Shown: piece after piece, positions 7,595 through 18,248 of the stretch
Numbering within the stretch: position 1 is the stretch's first letter
How the letters are laid out: each line of letters begins with the position of its first letter
From: Streptomyces pristinaespiralis
Lineage (GTDB): Bacteria > Actinomycetota > Actinomycetes > Streptomycetales > Streptomycetaceae
DNA length: 64,000 nt
NCBI RefSeq assembly: GCF_001278075.1
Contig: NZ_CP011340.1
Location: 1,984,001-2,048,000 of the forward strand
Direction: 5' to 3'
Made by a program: the position numbers and the translations under genes
Notes under the pieces: model-generated
The model's input: the letters and a program-made list of their open reading frames with translations, nothing else
The model's database searches: none
Told to the model about the DNA's origin: nothing

Positions 7595-8983
7595 TCAGCC
7601 GTTGTACTGGGCGAAGACCCGGGTGAAGTCCCACGGTTGCTGGGGGACGCCCGAGCAGGTGTCGGCCCCGCCGCCGGTGCAGGGGCGGTCACGGTTGACC
7701 GACCAGAAGGTCAGCCGCGCGAGGTGCCGCTGCTGGGCGTAGCCGAGGATGGTGCGGAAGTCGGCGACGGTCACCGTCTCGTTGTTGTCGGTGATGCCGT
7801 TCATGGAGGAGATGCCGGTGTGCCGGTACGCCTGGTCGTCCGAGTAGCCGTAGGCGTTCTTGACCGTGTTTTTGAGTCCTTCGGCGGCGCGGACGGTGAG
7901 CTGCCCCATGTTCTGGCCGGCGCCGCCGAAGTTGAACGGCATGATCGTCCAGCTGTCCACGGTCAGACCGGAGGCGGCCGCCTTGCTGATCAGGCTGCTG
8001 TCGGGGCCGTTCTGGCCGGTGCCGAAGGTGATGTACACCTTGATGCCGGGATTGTTGGCCTTGACGGTCTTGAGCGCGTCGACCGTGCGCTGCTGGACGG
8101 TCGGGCTGTCGTACGCCGCGGCCTCGATGTCGATGTCGATGGCCTTGAGGCCGTAGGCGTTGATCACCTTCTGATAGGCGGCTGCCAGCTCCCCCGCGCT
8201 GCCGCAGGAGCTTTCCAGTTTGTTGCCGCTCCAGCCGCCGAACGACGGGATGACGTCGCCGCCGGCCCCGCGGACGGTGTTGACGGTCTGCTGGTCGACG
8301 CCGCCGGTCAGGGGCCGGCTGCCGTCCCACTGCGGATTGCAGTAGCCGTTGCTGAGGACGAAGGCGAGCGTGAACCACTTCACGCCGGTCGCGTTCATCA
8401 CGGTGGTGGGGTTCGGCGGGCTGCCCCACCCGTTGTAGAGGTACGGCGCTACGGCCATGGATCCGGCCGGCCCCGGCTCTCCCCCGCCGGCGCTCGGCGC
8501 GGTCCACTTCTGGTTGGCGGCTCCGGTACAGGTCCATATCTGCAGCGGGGTGCCGTTGGCCGAGGTGTTGCCGGTCGCGTCCAGGCACTTGTCGGCCTGC
8601 GGGTTCACGATGTCGCGGGCCGCGTTCACCGTCCACTGCTGTGCGGCGGTCCCGTTGCAGTCCCACAACTGTGTCCGGGTCCCGTCGGCGGTGGCTCCGG
8701 AGGCCACGTCCAGGCACTTGCCGAGCGCACGGACGGTGCCGTCGGATCCGACGTTCCACTGCTGGGCGGCGGAGCCGTTGCAGTCGTAGAGCTGTACGGC
8801 GGTGCCGTTGGCGGTGCCGGCTCCCGCCACGTCGACGCACTTGCCGCCGAGACCGGTGATCTGTCCGGTCGCCTGAACGGCGCCACTGGCGGGAGTACCG
8901 ATCAGGCTCATGACAAGGGCTGCCGCGGCTGCCGCCACCGGCACACCTCGCACGACGGGCGTGCGCGGGAGTCTCGTGGTCAT
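7595..8983 (-). CDS. Secreted GH18 chitinase with N-terminal CBM13 lectin
   Basis: A 462-residue secreted glycoside hydrolase family 18 enzyme. A signal peptide (MTTRLPRTPVVRG, hydrophobic stretch, cleavage near TPASGA) is followed by a three-lobed ricin lectin (AAQQWNV, AAQQWTV, ANQKWTA; residues about 35-155). The barrel begins near VAPYLYNGWG. The DxDxE catalytic motif is present as AIDIDIEAAAY near residue 283, with Glu as proton donor, and SFGGWSG is the upstream GH18 motif. ATG 8983 was preferred to a GTG at 8998. A DasR-like site and promoter lie upstream, which fits control by N-acetylglucosamine. Predicted to hydrolyse chitin. Confidence 0.88.
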   Translation of the reverse strand: MTTRLPRTPVVRGVPVAAAAAALVMSLIGTPASGAVQATGQITGLGGKCVDVAGAGTANGTAVQLYDCNGSAAQQWNVGSDGTVRALGKCLDVASGATADGTRTQLWDCNGTAAQQWTVNAARDIVNPQADKCLDATGNTSANGTPLQIWTCTGAANQKWTAPSAGGGEPGPAGSMAVAPYLYNGWGSPPNPTTVMNATGVKWFTLAFVLSNGYCNPQWDGSRPLTGGVDQQTVNTVRGAGGDVIPSFGGWSGNKLESSCGSAGELAAAYQKVINAYGLKAIDIDIEAAAYDSPTVQQRTVDALKTVKANNPGIKVYITFGTGQNGPDSSLISKAAASGLTVDSWTIMPFNFGGAGQNMGQLTVRAAEGLKNTVKNAYGYSDDQAYRHTGISSMNGITDNNETVTVADFRTILGYAQQRHLARLTFWSVNRDRPCTGGGADTCSGVPQQPWDFTRVFAQYNG

Positions 8984-9224
8984 GGGATCACCGTCCACTT
9001 CTGGTCAGGTGCTCCTGTCGGCAGGTCCGTATCGGCAACGGGTGCCGGTGACCGAGAGTCCATGACTCCGCCTTCCAGGAGCATGTGGGGGGACGCCGGC
9101 CGGTGGCACACAGGGGCAGAGGCCGACCGGCAGGAAGCGCGTGCGAACCGAAGCGGCCGCCGGCGCCGACGGGGCAACCGAGGCGGTGGGAACTCAACCC
9201 CGGAGACGCTTAGTTCACTACGTG

Positions 9225-9253
9225 ATTTAAGGAGTGAAGGATCGGGGTGTCAA
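9225..9253 (-). promoter_or_regulatory. Candidate sigma-HrdB-type promoter of the chitinase gene
   Basis: Read on the minus strand, a perfect TTGACA (9253-9248) is followed after exactly 17 bases by TTAAAT (9230-9225), a partial -10. This stretch is much richer in A/T than its surroundings. Transcription would start near 9217, leaving a leader of about 230 bases before the chitinase ATG. Confidence 0.55.
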
Positions 9254-9258
9254 GGTTT

Positions 9259-9270
9259 TGGTATGGACCA
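9259..9270. promoter_or_regulatory. DasR-responsive element (dre)-like operator
   Basis: TGGTATGGACCA has the 12-bp core TGGT-N4-ACCA of dre sites bound by DasR, the GntR-family repressor released by glucosamine-6-phosphate. It lies five bases upstream of the TTGACA -35 box, the usual place of such repeats in Streptomyces chitinase promoters. Only one copy is seen. Confidence 0.65.
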
Positions 9271-12115
<2,845 letters not shown>

Positions 12116-12201
12116 GCACCGGGCACCGGGGCCGGGTGCCGGGCGCCGGACCATGAGTCCCGGGCTCTGAGCTCCGCTCCGGGCCCGGGGCCCTGGAGGC
12201 G

Positions 12202-12238
12202 ATGTCCCGGTCGGCCGCTCCTCGGCCGGCCGGGACAT
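12202..12238. terminator. Bidirectional terminator between katG and the DUF6328 gene
   Basis: Arms 12202-12217 and 12223-12238 pair over 16 bases with one G-T-type mismatch, with a five-base loop, between convergent genes. Confidence 0.75.
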
Positions 12239-12264
12239 TCTCACGTCCATGTGTCAGGCGGTGC

Positions 12265-12864
12265 TCACGACTCCTCCTCGCCCGCGGAACGACGTGACGC
12301 GCGGCGGCGGAGCCGCAGGGGCAGTACGTACCAGCACAGGACGAACCAGAGCATCACCGCTCCCACCAGGAGCTCGGCGAGGAGGCCCGGCACCACGACG
12401 TGGAGGATCAGCAGCAGGGTGCAGCCGATGGTCAGGGCCAGCAGGACCATGCCGCAGATCATCAACCGGGACGCGGCCTCGACGACTTCGTCCTTCATGC
12501 GCTGACCGGACAGGAACCGGTGGATCGAGACCGGGGCGATCAGCGAGGCGGTGGCGGCGGCCCCCAGGACGACGGTCAGGACGTAGACCGTCCTGTCGAA
12601 GGTGCCGAGCTCCCGAAAGGGCTGGGTGAACGCCACACTCAGCAGGAAGCCGAAGAGGATCTGCACACCGGTCTGTGCGACTCGGGTCTCCTGAAGGATC
12701 TCGGTCCAGCGGCGGTTGACGCGCTCGCGGGCGCTTTCCGGCGGTGCGGTGTCCGCGTGCCCACCGGCTCCGGTCCCCTCGCACCCACCGGCGACCCGCT
12801 TGGCGCACGCGGGGCAGGCCGGCTCCCGCGCACTCAACTCGGACGACTGCTCCAGCATGGACAT
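12265..12864 (-). CDS. DUF6328-like four-helix membrane protein
   Basis: A 199-residue membrane protein. A soluble N-terminal part with a CPAC pair (EPACPACAKRV) and a GRR-like RERVNRRWTEILQETRVAQTG-type segment precedes four predicted helices: ILFGFLLSVAFT, VYVLTVVLGAAATASLIAP, LMICGMVLLALTIGCTLLLI and LLVGAVMLWFVLCWYVLPL. This pattern matches the actinobacterial DUF6328 family, whose function is unknown. The ATG at 12864 follows an ideal ggaggagg five bases upstream. It converges on katG across a shared terminator. A role in stress or membrane maintenance would be guesswork. Confidence 0.75.
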   Translation of the reverse strand: MSMLEQSSELSAREPACPACAKRVAGGCEGTGAGGHADTAPPESARERVNRRWTEILQETRVAQTGVQILFGFLLSVAFTQPFRELGTFDRTVYVLTVVLGAAATASLIAPVSIHRFLSGQRMKDEVVEAASRLMICGMVLLALTIGCTLLLILHVVVPGLLAELLVGAVMLWFVLCWYVLPLRLRRRASRRSAGEEES

Positions 12865-13108
12865 GGCATCCTCCTCCGGCCTTGCGGATGCCCCGAGCAC
12901 GCGGATTCATGCAGGTGGCCGGGGGTCCGGCGTTCGCCGGCAGTGCTCCACGGGGGATCGAGCCGCCACGAGTGCCGCCGTCCTCCGACTGCCTCACCGC
13001 AGCCGGCGTACGGCTACTCGACCGACCGCAGGATCCGACGTGAGCGCTCCGGGCCACCGCGGCGGGATCTCGTGGAATGCCCGGCCGGTCAAGGGAGTTG
13101 GCGACAGC

Positions 13109-13588
13109 ATGACTCAAGGACCAGCACCGCGCGCCCTGTCCGACGAAGCCCTCTCCGACCTGCTCGCCGGGCAGCAGTTCGGGACCCTTGCCACGGTCAA
13201 GCAAAGTGGCCATCCCCACCTGACCACCATGGTCTACAGCTGGGACCCCCGGGCCCGCATGGTGCGGATGTCCACGACGGCCGACCGCATCAAGGTCAAG
13301 CACCTGCAGCGCAACCCGCGTGCGTCGCTGCATGTGCAGGGTGGCGACATCTGGTCGTTCGCCGTCGCCGAAGGCACGGCGGAGGCTTCGGAGACCACGA
13401 CGGTCCCCGGCGACGCGGTCGGGCGTGAACTGCTCGCCATGATCCCGGCCGCCGCGAAGCCCGAGGACGAGGACGCGTTCCTCAAAGGGCTGGTCGCCGA
13501 GCGCAGGGTCGTCATCCGGCTGAGGGTGGAGCGGCTGTACGGGACGGCCTTGGACATCGGCGGCCAGGCCCGTGACTCAGCGGACTGA
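13109..13588 (+). CDS. PPOX/flavin-type family protein (pyridoxamine 5'-phosphate oxidase-like)
   Basis: A 159-residue split-barrel protein. Family features are the early FGTLATVKQSGHPHLTTMVYSWD, RIKVKHLQRNPRASLHVQG and the late VVIRLRVERLYGTALD, typical of PPOX-class enzymes that use FMN or F420 for redox steps on small molecules. Whether F420 or FMN is used is not visible by eye. The ATG at 13109 follows aaggga with a longer than usual gap of about 12 bases. It stands alone, 88 bases ahead of the DinB-family gene. Confidence 0.82.
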   Translation: MTQGPAPRALSDEALSDLLAGQQFGTLATVKQSGHPHLTTMVYSWDPRARMVRMSTTADRIKVKHLQRNPRASLHVQGGDIWSFAVAEGTAEASETTTVPGDAVGRELLAMIPAAAKPEDEDAFLKGLVAERRVVIRLRVERLYGTALDIGGQARDSAD

Positions 13589-13664
13589 CCAGCCGTCATT
13601 CACAGCACAGGCCCGTCCTGATCACTGACCGCACACGGCTGTCGTCCCCCTTGAATCGATCACC

Positions 13665-13670
13665 TACCGT
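13665..13670 (+). promoter_or_regulatory. Candidate -10 box of a leaderless DinB-family gene
   Basis: TACCGT ends six bases before the ATG at 13677, and no ribosome binding site is visible. Transcription would start at or next to the start codon, giving a leaderless message, which is common in actinobacteria. No clear -35 box is seen. Confidence 0.4.
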
Positions 13671-13676
13671 TCTGCC

Positions 13677-14180
13677 ATGACGACCATGGAGCCCCGCCCC
13701 GATCTTCGTCCGCCCGGCCTGAACGCCGACGAGAAGACCACTTTGCTGACCTTCCTGGACTACCTGCGCGAGGCCGTTCTGGCGAAGGCGGCCGGTGTCC
13801 CGGAGCCCGCGGTCCGCACGGCCGGCGTCCCGTCCGGTACCAGCCTGCTCCAACTGATCAAGCATCTGACGGCCGTCGAGCTCAACTGGTTCGTCTGGGC
13901 CTACGCCGGCGCCGACCGCGAGCGCTGGGACGACGAGGGTGCGGTGTCCGCGGACGACACCGCGTCGGGCCTGGCGGACGCCTATCGCGAGGCGATCGCC
14001 CGGGCGAACGAGGTCGCCCTCGCCTGCACCGACCTGGACCGCCCGGGCGCCCGCTCGCTGCGCGAGACCCCGCCGCCGTCGATGCGCTGGGTGCTGGTCC
14101 ACATGATCGAGGAGACCGCCCGGCACGCCGGTCACGCCGACATTCTCCGCGAGCGGATCGACGGCTCGATCGGGCGGTGA
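13677..14180 (+). CDS. DinB-like protein, DUF664 family
   Basis: A 167-residue four-helix-bundle protein of the DinB superfamily (DUF664 branch). Metal-binding histidines typical of the fold are visible: His in LIKHLTAVELNW, then His in VHMIEETARHAGHADILRERIDG, which carries the HxxxH-type end signature. Related proteins include thiol transferases that use mycothiol, the actinobacterial thiol, but the substrate here cannot be read. The gene appears monocistronic, with its own leaderless-type promoter. Confidence 0.85.
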   Translation: MTTMEPRPDLRPPGLNADEKTTLLTFLDYLREAVLAKAAGVPEPAVRTAGVPSGTSLLQLIKHLTAVELNWFVWAYAGADRERWDDEGAVSADDTASGLADAYREAIARANEVALACTDLDRPGARSLRETPPPSMRWVLVHMIEETARHAGHADILRERIDGSIGR

Positions 14181-14421
14181 CGCGGGTGCGGTGAAACGCT
14201 CCGGAGCGCCGGGACGTGGCCACTCCTCACGGCCGTGGCGCGCACGACGGCCCACACCGTGCGAACCCACCGCCCGGCGGGCCGACGGCATGTTCATGCA
14301 ATCATGCGTGCGGCTCCCGATCGACCGAAGCGCGGACGACCGACCGGACAATCGAGCGATCGAGCCATCGGGGATCAAGCGGTCGAGCGGCAGAGCGGTC
14401 GAGCGAGGACAGGAGTGCGGT

Positions 14422-15540
14422 GTGAGCGGGGCTGGGGGGCAGGACGGGTCGTCCGTGTCCGACGAGGAGTGGGAGCGGTTCCTCCGTGAATCGGTGACGG
14501 GTGCGGCCGGGGCCCCCGTGGAGCCGTCGGCGCGTGCCCGTGAGGTGGAGCGACGGCTGCGGGGGCGCTCCGGGCCGCCGGAAGGCCCGCGTACGTACTC
14601 ACCGGCCCGGCCCCGGCGCAGGACAGGCTGGTTCGTGGCCGGGCTGGTGACGGTCGTGGCGCTCCTGGTCGTGGGGCTCTTCCCGCAGCAGGTCGTCGGC
14701 TGGTTCGGCGGCAGCGACGGCGGGCAGGACGGGCCGTTGGCCGCCGAGTCGGAGGGACCGCGGGAGGCGCCCGGCGCCGAGCCGGACCTGCGCCCCACCC
14801 TCGCGGAACCCTTCCGGGGTTCGCCCGCCGCCCGCTGGGCCGACGGAGCGGCGGGCATCACGGTGCCGCCGGCCAGGGCGACCGGCTGGATGGACGCCGC
14901 GCGGGTCGAGCGGGCTCTGCGGCAGAGCCGGGACTTCCTGGTGGCCGCGGGGCTCGACTCCCGCGTGCTGCGCGGCGAGCGGCCCACGAAGGCGATCGCG
15001 CTGTTGAACCCGCACCAGAAGGACGTCCAGCAGTACCTCCGTACCTCCCTGTCGTCGAAGGCGCCCACTCCTGAGACCGATCCGCTGCTGCTGTTCAGCC
15101 GATTCCGGCCGGAGCAGGCCCGGCTGGTCGGCGACTTGGTCAAGACGCGCGGTCGGCTCACGTACCGGGAGGGGAAGCGGGGGGCGCTGGAGGTGACGGC
15201 GGACGTCACCTTCGTGTACCCGACCACCCCGGCGGGCGACGACGGCCGGGATGCAGAGGTCGTCCGTACGATCGTGCGGCGCGAGGTGGTGATGAGCTGG
15301 GACGACCCGGCCAAGGTCGTCACCGAGCCGGGCACGATGTCCCTCGTCTCGTACGCGCTCGACATGACCAACGGCGGCTGCTCCGCCCCGACCGGCTACT
15401 TCGTGCCGCCCTTCGGCACGGCGGACGAGCAGCCCACCGACGAGGCCAGGGTCGATCCGTACGACCGCAGCGAGCCGATCGACACGAGCGACGGCACGAC
15501 GTCCACGGGCAACGGCTGCGCGACCGCCACCCGCTCCTAG
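14422..15540 (+). CDS. Conserved single-pass membrane protein of unknown function
   Basis: A 372-residue protein not recognised by family. Residues 1-70 are acidic/basic and cytoplasmic; one membrane helix (WFVAGLVTVVALLVVGLFPQQVVGWF) is near residues 73-98; the remaining 275 residues are likely extracellular, with WADGAAGITVPPARATGWMDAARVERAL in the middle. GTG 14422 follows aggag at 14411-14415. The last codon is TCC and the stop TAG is built from a TA target duplicate plus the first base of the inserted IS element, so the protein end is intact. The 241 bases upstream hold no gene. Confidence 0.7.
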   Translation: MSGAGGQDGSSVSDEEWERFLRESVTGAAGAPVEPSARAREVERRLRGRSGPPEGPRTYSPARPRRRTGWFVAGLVTVVALLVVGLFPQQVVGWFGGSDGGQDGPLAAESEGPREAPGAEPDLRPTLAEPFRGSPAARWADGAAGITVPPARATGWMDAARVERALRQSRDFLVAAGLDSRVLRGERPTKAIALLNPHQKDVQQYLRTSLSSKAPTPETDPLLLFSRFRPEQARLVGDLVKTRGRLTYREGKRGALEVTADVTFVYPTTPAGDDGRDAEVVRTIVRREVVMSWDDPAKVVTEPGTMSLVSYALDMTNGGCSAPTGYFVPPFGTADEQPTDEARVDPYDRSEPIDTSDGTTSTGNGCATATRS

Positions 15541-15570
15541 TGCTCTGACCGCATAGGTTCGCCGGGTTGG
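15540..15570 (+). repeat. Left terminal inverted repeat of the IS630-type element
   Basis: Starts GTGCTCTGACCGCATAGG and pairs with 17470-17500 read on the other strand, 27 of 31 bases identical. Confidence 0.9.
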
Positions 15571-15623
15571 TGGTCGGGGCGGTTGGATGTCGGTGACGTC
15601 CGATCCGACCCGCTGGAGGCACG

Positions 15624-16738
15624 GTGGCCGAGCCTGTCCGTGCGCGCAGATTGACCGACCAGGAGGGGCAGAAGCTGCAGCAGATCGTACGCCGGGGGAG
15701 CACCAGTTCGGTTCGCTACCGGCGCGCGATGATGCTGCTGGCCTCGGCTGGCGGAAACCGCGTCCCGGTGATCGCCCAGCTGGTGCAGGCCGACGAGGAC
15801 ACCGTCCGGGATGTGATCCATCGGTTCAACGAGATCGGCCTGGTCTGCCTGGACCCTCGATGGGCGGGAGGTCGTCCCCGCCTGCTCAGTCCTGACGACG
15901 AGGACTTCGTCGTCCAGACGGCCACCAACCGACCGACCAAGCTCGGCCAGCCCTTCACCCGCTGGTCCATCCGCAAACTGGCCGCCTACCTGCGGAAGTC
16001 CACAGCCGCGTCATCTGCATCGGCCGCGAGGCGTTACGCCGTTTGCTCGCCCGCCGCGGCGTCACCTTCCAGCGCACCAAGACGTGGAAGGAATCCCCGG
16101 ACCCCGACCGCGAGACGAAGCTGGACCGGATCGAGGAGGTCCTGGAACGATTCCCGGACCGGGTCTTCGCCTTTGACGAGTTCGGACCGCTCGGCATCCG
16201 GCCCACCGGCGGTGCGGGCTGGGCCCCCGCCGGTCACCCCGAGCGGCACCCGGCGACCTACCACCGCACTCACGGCATCCGGTATTTCCATGGCTGCTAC
16301 TCGGTCGGCGACGACGCCCTGTGGGGCGTCAACCGCCGCAAGAAGGGAGCCACGAACACCCTGGCCGCACTGAGGTCAATCCGGGCCGCCCGTCCGGACG
16401 GCGCTCCTATCTACGTAATCCTGGACAACCTTTCCGCGCACAAGGGCGAGAAGATCCGTTGCTGGGCGAGGAAGAACCGCGTCGAGCTGTGTTTCACCCC
16501 GACTTACGCGTCCTGGGCCAACCCGATCGAGGCCCACTTCGGGCCGCTGCGGCAGTTCACCATCGCCAACTCCCACCACGGCAACCACACAGTCCAGACC
16601 CGAGCCCTGCACGCCTACCTGCGCTGGCGCAACAAGAACGCACGACATCCCGATGTCCTTGCAGCTCAACGGCGTGAGCGCGCCCGGGTCCGCAGCGAGA
16701 AGGGCGTCCGCTGGGGCGGACGACCTGCCGCAGCCTGA
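15624..16738 (+). pseudogene. IS630-family transposase, frameshifted
   Basis: The DDE transposase is split over two frames. GTG 15624 opens the N-terminal helix-turn-helix half (VIAQLVQADEDTVRDVIHRFNEIG, then RWSIRKLAAYLRK). Near 15996-16000 the matching sequence moves by -1 to a frame that continues VHSRVICIGREALRRLLARRG and the catalytic core to 16738. Catalytic acids are Asp in FAFDEFGP, Asp in VILDNLSAHK and Glu in NPIEAHFGPL. No standard slippery heptamer lies at the junction, so decay by indel is more likely than programmed frameshifting, though some IS630 elements do use a shift. The C-terminal RRERARVRSEKG is intact. Confidence 0.88.
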
Positions 16739-16739
16739 T

Positions 16740-16757
16740 CAACCCGGTGAACCTTGC
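16740..16757 (-). repeat. Truncated internal copy of the IS630 terminal repeat
   Basis: CAACCCGGTGAACCTTGC matches the inner half of the inverted repeat (left end read backwards: CAACCCGGCGAACCT) and then diverges. It lies two bases after the transposase stop, where the right end of an unmodified element would be. Confidence 0.7.
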
Positions 16758-16766
16758 CGGCCGGCC

Positions 16767-17411
16767 TTAGCGGTAGCCGTCCACCCTGGCGCCTGCTGAA
16801 GGAGCGAGATCGGGCCAGGGATGCCCTGCCCTCTCGGAGGCAGCGGACCGAAGGAGGTCAAGCAAAGTAGACCCTGGGTAGCCCCGGAAACTCGGATAGG
16901 CGGAACGGTAGTAGCAGCTCCAGTAGCTCACGACCCGCCGCTGAGTACGGGCGAAGAAAGCCGGGTTGTCCACGATGAACTGCCCATAGGCGACGTGGCC
17001 CCGGGCGCCCGGAGCGGCAAGATCACGAAGCCTGTCGCAGATGTCGACGAGGATCTCCAAGACGTACTCGCCGACCAGCTGCACGACGAACGGGACGACC
17101 CACGGGTCCGTGGAGTCAACGACCTTCGCCAGGTGGCGCTGCCTGACCATCCCGTCGCAGTGCCTTGAGTACAGGCAGTGCAGAAGTTGCCGTTGACGCG
17201 ACGAGAGCGACGCCATCGCGTCGGGCGGCGGCTCGTCGTTGTAGAGACGCCCCGGGATGGTCACCTGCTGGCCTTCTACAACGACCGAAAACGACGCTGC
17301 CGGCCGGAGGCGAGAAGCAGGCATGACCGCCAGAACTGCCTCAGCGTCTCCCGCGAGCTCCACTGGGAACGCCGTGATCAACGGATCGCTTCTATCGAAA
17401 GGCGGCTGCAC
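16767..17411 (-). CDS. Passenger gene of the IS element, unknown function
   Basis: A 214-residue protein inside the element, facing the transposase. I do not recognise a named domain. It has the segment SSRQRQLLHCLYSRHCDGMV and then RQRHLAKVVDSTDPWVVPFVVQ and LVGEYVLEILVDICDRL, which read as a helical soluble protein with a possible helix-turn-helix-like RQRHL part, and an aromatic C-terminal part (RVVSYWSCYYRSAYPSFRGYP). Base composition is less G/C-rich than flanking genes, supporting transfer. It could be captured host DNA or a gene that benefits the element. The start at 17411 has no strong binding site. Confidence 0.6.
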   Translation of the reverse strand: MQPPFDRSDPLITAFPVELAGDAEAVLAVMPASRLRPAASFSVVVEGQQVTIPGRLYNDEPPPDAMASLSSRQRQLLHCLYSRHCDGMVRQRHLAKVVDSTDPWVVPFVVQLVGEYVLEILVDICDRLRDLAAPGARGHVAYGQFIVDNPAFFARTQRRVVSYWSCYYRSAYPSFRGYPGSTLLDLLRSAASERAGHPWPDLAPSAGARVDGYR

Positions 17412-17469
17412 GAGCTGAGCATAAGCGGACGCTCCCGCCGCGAGGTTGGCCCCACCACCTCACGGTCGC

Positions 17470-17500
17470 CCAACCCGGTCAACGTATGCGGTCACAGCAC
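17470..17500 (-). repeat. Right terminal inverted repeat of the IS630-type element
   Basis: Read on the minus strand it begins GTGCTGTGACCGCATACG and matches the left end at 27 of 31 positions; followed by the TA duplicate at 17501-17502. Confidence 0.9.
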
Positions 17501-17519
17501 TAGACGTATGTGTGCCGAC

Positions 17520-17560
17520 GCCGTCCCGCCCACCGGGCCGGCCGGCCTCGCCGGGACGGC
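17520..17560. terminator. Hairpin between the IS insertion site and the response regulator gene
   Basis: GCCGTCCCG at 17520-17528 pairs with CGGGACGGC at 17552-17560. It lies between convergent transcription units and was probably the original terminator of the gene at 14422-15540, now separated from it by the IS. Confidence 0.6.
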
Positions 17561-17588
17561 CACCTGTTCCGGGGGCTGCTCGGCAGGT

Positions 17589-18248
17589 TCAGGGGTAGAG
17601 GCCGGCCCGGAAGGCGAAGGAGACCAGTTGGGCCCGGTCGCGGGCGCCGACTTTCGTCATGGCTCGGACCGCATGCGTCTTCACGGTGAACGGTGACACG
17701 GACATCTGGGCCGCGATCTCGTCGTTGCCGAGACCGCTGGCGACCAGAACGACCACGTCCCGCTCCCTGGGCGTCAGAGCGCTGAAGCGCCGCAGCAGTT
17801 CCTTGTCGATCAGCGGGGGCGGACTGTCGGTCATGTGACCGATGAGCGCGGCCGTCGCGGCGGCCGACAGCGCACCGCCGCCGCCCACGACCTCGGTGAT
17901 TCCGGCGACGAGTTCGGCAGGGCTCACGGTCTTGCTCAGGAAGCCGTTGGCGCCCGCGCGCAGGGCGGCGAGGACGATGTCGTCCTGGTCGAAGGTGGTC
18001 AGCACGATCACCCGCGTCTTCTCGGGCGGATGCTCCGCCCTGATCCGGCGGGTGGCTTCGACACCGTCGATGCCGGGCATCCGGATGTCCATCAGCACCA
18101 GGTCGACGGGGTGGTCCCGGAGGAAGGGGACGACCTGGAGTCCGTCGGAGAGATCCCCCACGACGACGAGACCCGGGTCGAGCCGGAGCATCGCCCGGAT
18201 CCCGGCCCTGATCTCGTCCTGGTCGTCGACGATCAGAATGCGTGTCAT
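17589..18248 (-). CDS. NarL/LuxR-type response regulator
   Basis: A 219-residue two-component response regulator. The receiver domain (residues about 1-120) has the acidic pair in ILIVDDQDEIR, the phosphorylation Asp in VDLVLMDIRMPG and the Thr/Lys switch residues (VLTTFD, FLSKT). A GerE/LuxR DNA-binding domain follows (LTPRERDVVVLVASGLGNDEIAAQ with helix-turn-helix VSPFTVKTHAVRAM). The ATG overlaps the kinase gene stop by four bases, so the two are co-translated. Its likely targets include the divergent gene at 19640, given the inverted repeats between them. Confidence 0.93.
   Translation of the reverse strand: MTRILIVDDQDEIRAGIRAMLRLDPGLVVVGDLSDGLQVVPFLRDHPVDLVLMDIRMPGIDGVEATRRIRAEHPPEKTRVIVLTTFDQDDIVLAALRAGANGFLSKTVSPAELVAGITEVVGGGGALSAAATAALIGHMTDSPPPLIDKELLRRFSALTPRERDVVVLVASGLGNDEIAAQMSVSPFTVKTHAVRAMTKVGARDRAQLVSFAFRAGLYP

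Larger units (their letters stand above)
15538..17502. mobile_element. IS630-type insertion element with passenger gene (15540-17500), flanked by TA duplication
   Basis: Ends 15540-15570 and 17500-17470 are inverted repeats matching at 27 of 31 positions, beginning GTGCT(C/G)TGACCGCATA. Each end is flanked by TA (15538-15539, 17501-17502), the target duplicated by IS630-family elements. Inside are a frameshifted IS630 transposase and a minus-strand unknown gene. A third, truncated repeat end lies at 16740-16757 just after the transposase, so the element looks like a normal 1.2-kb IS extended by about 740 bp. Removing the element and one TA restores a continuous sequence in which the upstream gene still ends in TAG. 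Confidence 0.88.
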
